A stretch of 64,000 nucleotides of DNA from NCBI GenBank assembly GCA_037178625.1, contig JAWZXG010000050.1, positions 1-64,000 on the forward strand. Direction: 5' to 3'. The number at the start of each line of letters is the position of its first letter. The stretch's first letter is position 1. The notes under the pieces were generated by a model, which was not told where the DNA came from, made no database searches, and saw only the letters and a list, made by a program, of their open reading frames with translations. Of the stretch, positions 58,331-64,000 are shown in pieces. A program made the position numbers and the translations under genes. This DNA comes from Skeletonema tropicum (Eukaryota; Bacillariophyta; Thalassiosirophyceae; Thalassiosirales; Thalassiosiraceae).

Positions 58331-60559
58331 CAAGGCGATGATGGGTGATTTGGAATCCTCTCAATGCGTTCTATCGAATAGTAGTACTACCAAGGCCAAA
58401 CATTGATCCTTTGTCAATCGACTCAACTAAATCGACCCCTAGAAAGTCATGCCCAGCGCCAGATGCCGGATCCAGTCTGAAATTTCAACAAAATGAAAAA
58501 AATGACCAAAATGAACCTCCTCATCATCAACATTACCATCATTATCAACATTACCAACCAACAATGACAGCTCACTCGCCTTCCAGCTCGCTCACACTTC
58601 GCATCATTCCACTTCCTCGCTTCGCTCGACGCCACACTACTAAGTAATCGTCCACCACCGCCGCAATAAACATTACGGCTCGCCGATGATGATGGGTGAT
58701 GATTCGATTATGATGATGATTGGTGGTGGCGATGATGAGGAGGAGGTGGTGGTGCGAAGATTAATGATTAGGAGGAGGTGGAGATTAATGATTACTCACC
58801 ATCACCAATCCCCACCACCGCCACCGCCACCGCTCCTCATCGCGCAACAACCGTTCTAAAATAAACACAGTTCGGCCTCGCTGCCGCTCGCCCTCACAAT
58901 ACAGAAGCATCGATCAGCGCAGTCTCATCAATGATAGTTGGCACGATGTCAGATCCAAGACGCTGCGCTGAAGAACGACTACTTTGATCAGCCTCATCAT
59001 GTTAGGTTGGCACGTTGTATGATCATGATTGGTTGGCACGGTGTGGTTTGGTTGGTTGTTGTTGGTACATTACTGATGAGGAGTAATGACGATTGGCAAG
59101 TTAGGTTGGTACGATGATGTCAATGATGAATTGGTACGATGTGTGTATGGTTTGGATGATACGATGTGGTGTGTACAGTTGTTGGCACGATGAGGTTTGT
59201 GATGGGTTGATTGTTGTGGGATAATGATTGGTTGGCACATGTATGATCATGATGGTTGGTACGATGAGTCAATGAGGGATGGTATCGTGAATGTAGTGAT
59301 TGAATGATGTGATGTGGACGGTTCATGTGACTTGTGCCGAGCGTAGCCGAGGCCAGCTAATGGATTTTACACGATCTACGCTTCGTTCTTCAGCGAAGCG
59401 TGCGAGGGCCCCTGCCCGAGCTGTGTTTATCATATTATTGGATGAGCGAGTAGTAAAGCTAATGTTTGAGCAGATGGAAGTTGCCGCTGTTTTGGATCTT
59501 CGCCTCCATCTGTCTGGATCTCATTCCCTCTAAAAGACGCTTTTTCGCGAGGGGCTTTGCCCGAGCAGTGATTGTTATTTTACTTGCAAAGATGGTACTA
59601 ATCGAGTCAGGGTGAAAAGAGCTTTCCAACGGTGGTCATATTGTATTTTTATCAACTTTTGACTCTTTTGGTGTGAAATTCTGGATTTGGAGCCGGATTT
59701 CTATCTGCCGGCGGCTTTCTCTAGGACCCGTTTTTGACCGAGACGATTGGCTAAATTGGCTCCAATCAGACTCTTAGTACGCCTAATCGATAGAGCACGA
59801 TGAGACCTTTCCAAAACGCTACTTATCGTCGTCATTGGCCGTGTAGTAGAGAAGACACGGCCATGTTTATTGTTCGAGCTGGTGGTGTGTGCTGTGGTAA
59901 TGGTGTGTGATGGTGAAAAGTGAGTGCCGGATTCTCAAAAAAATCAAGATGCCCGTCTCAAATTGCACACCGCTGATTGAGCTCACAGCTCACCTCATCA
60001 GCTCACACAACATCATCTTCAATCCGCTTCGCTTGCACTTATGCACTATCCAGCAACGTACGGAGGAGGAGGATGCTGTGAATCAAAGTAAGACTGAGGA
60101 GGAGGAGGATGGTGCTCAGTGGTTGTTGAATGAGGATTTTTTATCCTACGAGTTGGAATATTTGACGCTTTATGGATTTAGGCCGACTCTTCAAGACTTT
60201 GAAAATGATCGGGCTATGGACAGAAATACCATGAGCAATGATATCAATCATCATCATTCAGAGGGCAAGAAGGGGGAAGAATAATGTCATCAAGTCATCA
60301 TCTTCATCAGCAGATGGAAATACATTGGGAGGGTTCGATCTCGAAGATGATTTATTAATTGATCATGCTCAGCATCGCTCCCATCACATGTCACAATTGA
60401 GGAATAATCCACCGCTATCCGCAGCCAAATCCAAACTACTATCACCACCACCATCACCGACATCATATGGAAAGATTTAGATTTACTTGAACTGAAATGG
60501 ATGATGATAGAGAAGAGCCTTTCTATTCCGTCCATAACTTCCCTTGCATTGGTCGTATC
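58331..60559 (+). repeat. Tandem unit 20 (long class, about 2,229 bp, rearranged)
   Basis: Besides many single-base insertions, the hairpin segment near 58700-58795 is expanded by an extra GTGGTGCGAAG-type stretch and a second AGGAGGAGGTGG...GATTAATGATTA copy. The exon-like ORF is split (60238-60480 holds its end). Confidence 0.9.
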
Positions 60560-62752
60560 CAAGGCGATGATGGGTGATTTGGAATCCTCTCAATGCGTTC
60601 TATCGAATAGTAGTACTACCAAGGCCAAACATTGATCCTTTGTCAATCGACTCAACTAAATCGACCCCTTAGAAAGTCATGCCCAGCGCGCAGATGCCGG
60701 ATCCAGTCTGAAATTTCAACAAAATGAAAAAAAATGACCAAAATGAACCTCCTCATCATCAACATTACCATCATTATCAACATTACCAACAACAATGACA
60801 GCTCACTCGCCTTCCAGCTCGCTCACACTTCGCATCATTCCACTTCCTCGCTTCGCTCGACGCCACACTACTAAGTAATCGTCCACCACCGCCGCAATAA
60901 ACATTACGGCTCGCCGATGATGATGGTGATGATTCGATTATGATGAGGATTGGTGGTGGCGATGATGAGGAGGAGGTGGAAGATTAATGATTACTCACCA
61001 TCACCAATCCCCACCACCGCCACCGCCACCGCTCCTCATCGCGCAACAACCGTTCTAAAATAAACACAGTTCGGCCTCGCTGCCGCTCGCCCTCACAATA
61101 CAGAAGCATCGATCAGCGCAGTCTCATCAATGATAAGTTGGCACGATGTCAGATCCAAGACGCTGCGCTGAAGAACGACTACTTTGATCAGCCTCATCAT
61201 GTTAGGTTGGCACGTTGTATGATCATGATTGGTTGGCACGGTGTGGTTTGGTTGGTTGTTGTTGGTACATTACTGATGAGGAGTAATGACGATTGGCAAG
61301 TTAGGTTGGTACGATGATGTCAATGATGAATTGGTACGATGTGTGTATGGTTTGGATGATACGATGTGGTGTGTACAGTTGTTGGCACGATGAGGTTTGT
61401 GATGGGTTGATTGTTGTGGGATAATGATTGGTTGGCACATGTATGATCATGATGGTTGGTACGATGAGTCAATGGAGGGATGGTATCGTGAATGTAGTGA
61501 TTGAATGATGTGGACGGTTCATGTGACTTGTGCCGAGCGTAGCCGAGGCCAGCTAATGGATTTTACACGATCTACGCTTCGTTCTTCAGCGAAGCGTGCG
61601 AGGGCCCCTGCCCGAGCTGTGTTTATCATATTATTGGATGAGCGAGTAGTAAAGCTAATGTTTGAGCAGATGGAAGTTGCCGCTGTTTTGGATCTTCGCC
61701 TCCATCTGTCTGGATCTCATTCCCTCTAAAAGACGCTTTTTCGCGAGGGCTTTGCCCGAGCAGTGATTGTTATTTTACTTGCAAAGATGGTACTAATCGA
61801 GTCAGGGTGAAAAGAGCTTTCCAACGGTGGTCATATTGTATTTTTATCAACTTTTGACTCTTTTGGTGAAATTCTGGATTTGGAGCCGGATTTCTATCTG
61901 CCGGCGGCTTTCTCTAGACCCGTTTTTTGACCGAGACGATTGGCTAAATTGGCTCCAATCAGACTCTTAGTACGCCTAATCGATAGAGCACGATGAGACC
62001 TTTCCAAAACGCTACTTATCGTCGTCATTGGCCGTGTAGTAGAGAAGACACGGCCATGTTTATTGTTCGAGCTGGTGTGTGCTGTGGTAAAATGGTGTGT
62101 GATGGTGAAAAGTGAGTGCCGGATTCTCAAAAAAATCAAGATGCCCGTCTCAAATTGCACACACCGCTGATTGAGCTCACAGCTCACCTCATCAGCTCAC
62201 ACAACATCATCTTCATCCGCTTCGCTTGCACTATGCACTATCCAGCAACGTACGGAGGAGGAGGATGCTGTGAATCAAAGTAAGACTGAGGAGGAGGAGG
62301 ATGGTGCTCAGTGGTTGTTGAATGAGGATTTTTTATCCTACGAGTTGGAATATTTGACGCTTTATGGATTTAGGCCGGACTCTTCAAGACTTTGAAAATG
62401 ATCGGGCTATGGACAGAAATACCATGAGAGCAATGATATCAATCATCATCATTCAGAGGGCAAGAAGGGGAAGAATAATGTCATCAAGTCATCATCTTCA
62501 TCAGCAGATGGAAATACATTGGGAGGGTTCGATCTCGAAGATGATTTATTAATTGATCATGCTCAGCATCGCTCCCATCACATGTCACAATTGAGGAATA
62601 ATCCACCGCTATCCGCAGCCAAATCCAAACTACTATCACCACCACCATCACCGACATCATATGGAAAGATTTAGATTTACTTGAACTGAAATGGATGATG
62701 ATAGAGAAGAGCCTTTCTATTCCGTCCATAACTTCCCTTGCATTGGTCGTAT
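60560..62752 (+). repeat. Tandem unit 21 (long class, about 2,193 bp, insertion-rich)
   Basis: Scattered 1-2 bp insertions (for example near 60670, 60689, 61135, 61474, 61927, 62090, 62161, 62375 and 62427) break the exon-like ORF (62171-62395). Small ORF intact at 61505-61729. Confidence 0.9.
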
Positions 62753-64000
62753 CAAGGCGATGATGGGTGATTTGGAATCCTCTCAATGCGTTCTATCGAA
62801 TAGTAGTACTACCAAGGCCAAACATTGATCCTTTGTCAATCGACTCAACTAAATCGACCCCTAGAAAGTCATGCCCAGCGCCAGATGGCCGGATCCAGTC
62901 TGAAATTTCAACAAAATGAAAAAAAATGACCAAAATGAACCTCCTCATCATCAACATTACCATCATTATCAACATTACCAACAACAATGACAGCCTCACT
63001 CGCCTTCCAGCTCGCTCACACTTCGCATCATTCCACTTCCTCGCTTCGCTCGACGCCACACTACTAAGTAATCGTCCACCACCGCCGCAATAAACATTAC
63101 GGCTCGCCGATGATGATGGTGAATGATTCGATTATGATGAGGATTGGTGGTGGCGATGATGAGGAGGAGGTGGAAGATTAATGATTACTCACCATCACCA
63201 ATCCCCACCACCGCCACCGCCACCGCTCCTCATCGCGCAACAACCGTTCTAAAATAAACACAGTTCGGCCTCGCTGCCGCTCGCCCTCACAATACAGAAG
63301 CATCGATCAGCGCAGTCTCATCAATGATAGTTGGCACGATGTCAGATCCAAGACGCTGCGCTGAAGAACGACTACTTTGATCAGCCTCATCATGTTAGGT
63401 TGGCACGTTGTATGATCATGATTGGTTGGCACGGTGTGGTTTGGTTGGTTGTTGTTGGTACATTACTGATGAGGAGTAATGAACGATTGGCAAGTTAGGT
63501 TGGTACGATGATGTCAATGATGAATTGGTACGATGTGTGTATGGTTTGGATGATACGATGTGGTGTGTACAGTTGTTGGCACGATGAGGTTTGTGATGGG
63601 TTGATTGTTGTGGGATAATGATTGGTTGGCACATGTATGATCATGATGGTTGGTACGATGAGTCAATGAGGGATGGTATCGTGAATGTAGTGATTGAATG
63701 ATGTGGACGGTTCATGTGACTTGTGCCGAGCGTAGCCGAGGCCAGCTAATGGATTTTACACGATCTACGCTTCGTTCTTCAGCGAAGCGTGCGAGGGCCC
63801 CTGCCCGAGCTGTGTTTATCATATTATTGGATGAGCGAGTAGTAAAGCTAATGTTTGAGCAGATGGAAGTTGCCGCTGTTTTGGATCTTCGCCTCCATCT
63901 GTCTGGATCTCATTCCCTCTAAAAGACGCTTTTTCGCGAGGGCTTTGCCCGAGCAGTGATTGTTATTTTACTTGCAAAGATGGTACTAATCGAGTCAGGG
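62753..64000 (+). repeat. Tandem unit 22 (long class, cut by the window end)
   Basis: First 1,248 bp of a long unit, with extra single bases near 62887, 62994, 63122 and 63482. The array continues beyond the window. Small ORF at 63698-63922. Confidence 0.9.

Noticed and set aside
13225..64000. The array as rDNA, a CRISPR array or a tRNA/5S cluster
   Set aside because: Units are 2.1 kb with no rRNA core sequences, no repeat-spacer pattern and no tRNA fold. The GGTTCGATCTC B-box-like word lies in the exon-like ORF without an A box or terminator.

Overview
This is a eukaryotic window. It contains spliceosomal-type introns (GTGAGT or GTAAGT donors with CAG acceptors), a poly(A)-tailed non-LTR retrotransposon, a Penelope-like retroelement and a long satellite-like tandem array, and it shows no prokaryotic operon structure. 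The short introns, Pif1-like helicase fragments and retroelement types suggest a microalga, perhaps a diatom or other stramenopile. That assignment is inference; no diagnostic housekeeping gene or organellar sequence is present.

Layout. Positions 1-720 are unique flank with the end of an unknown ORF. Positions 721-1286 are a truncated unit of the tandem repeat. That unit is split by a 5.5-kb insertion, intact at 7684-13222, which carries a spliced gene of unknown function and two fragments of a Pif1-like helicase. A 5'-truncated LINE (5304-7213, poly(A)-tailed) lies between two copies of one 4,487-bp segment (817-5303 and 7214-11700), so the LINE has the topology of an insertion with an extremely long target-site duplication.

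From 13225 to the window end runs a head-to-tail array of 21 complete units and one partial unit. Units fall into two classes, long (2,181 bp) and short (2,115 bp), mixed along the array. The difference is one hairpin-forming segment. Each unit has an AC-rich tract, a GT-rich cluster of TTGG(C/T)ACGATG-like words, two perfect hairpins and two ORFs of doubtful coding status. Units 7-17 have exact class lengths apart from one extra T and the mobile insertion in unit 13. Units 18-22 carry many small indels, nearly all insertions, that look like uncorrected sequencing error.

Unit 13 is interrupted by an apparently complete Penelope-like element (39273-43421): a 4-bp target duplication (CACT), identical 294-bp direct terminal repeats, a gag-like ORF1 with an RGG-rich tail, and an endonuclease-less Penelope-type reverse transcriptase. 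Two further signals stand out. A hammerhead-ribozyme-like fold lies in each terminal repeat, and a canonical A_AAA_AAA heptamer lies in the overlap of ORF1 with the upstream-extended RT frame. Together they suggest self-cleaved unit-length RNA and -1 frameshift expression of the RT. This element is the best candidate for an interesting system in the window; the giant duplication around the LINE is second.
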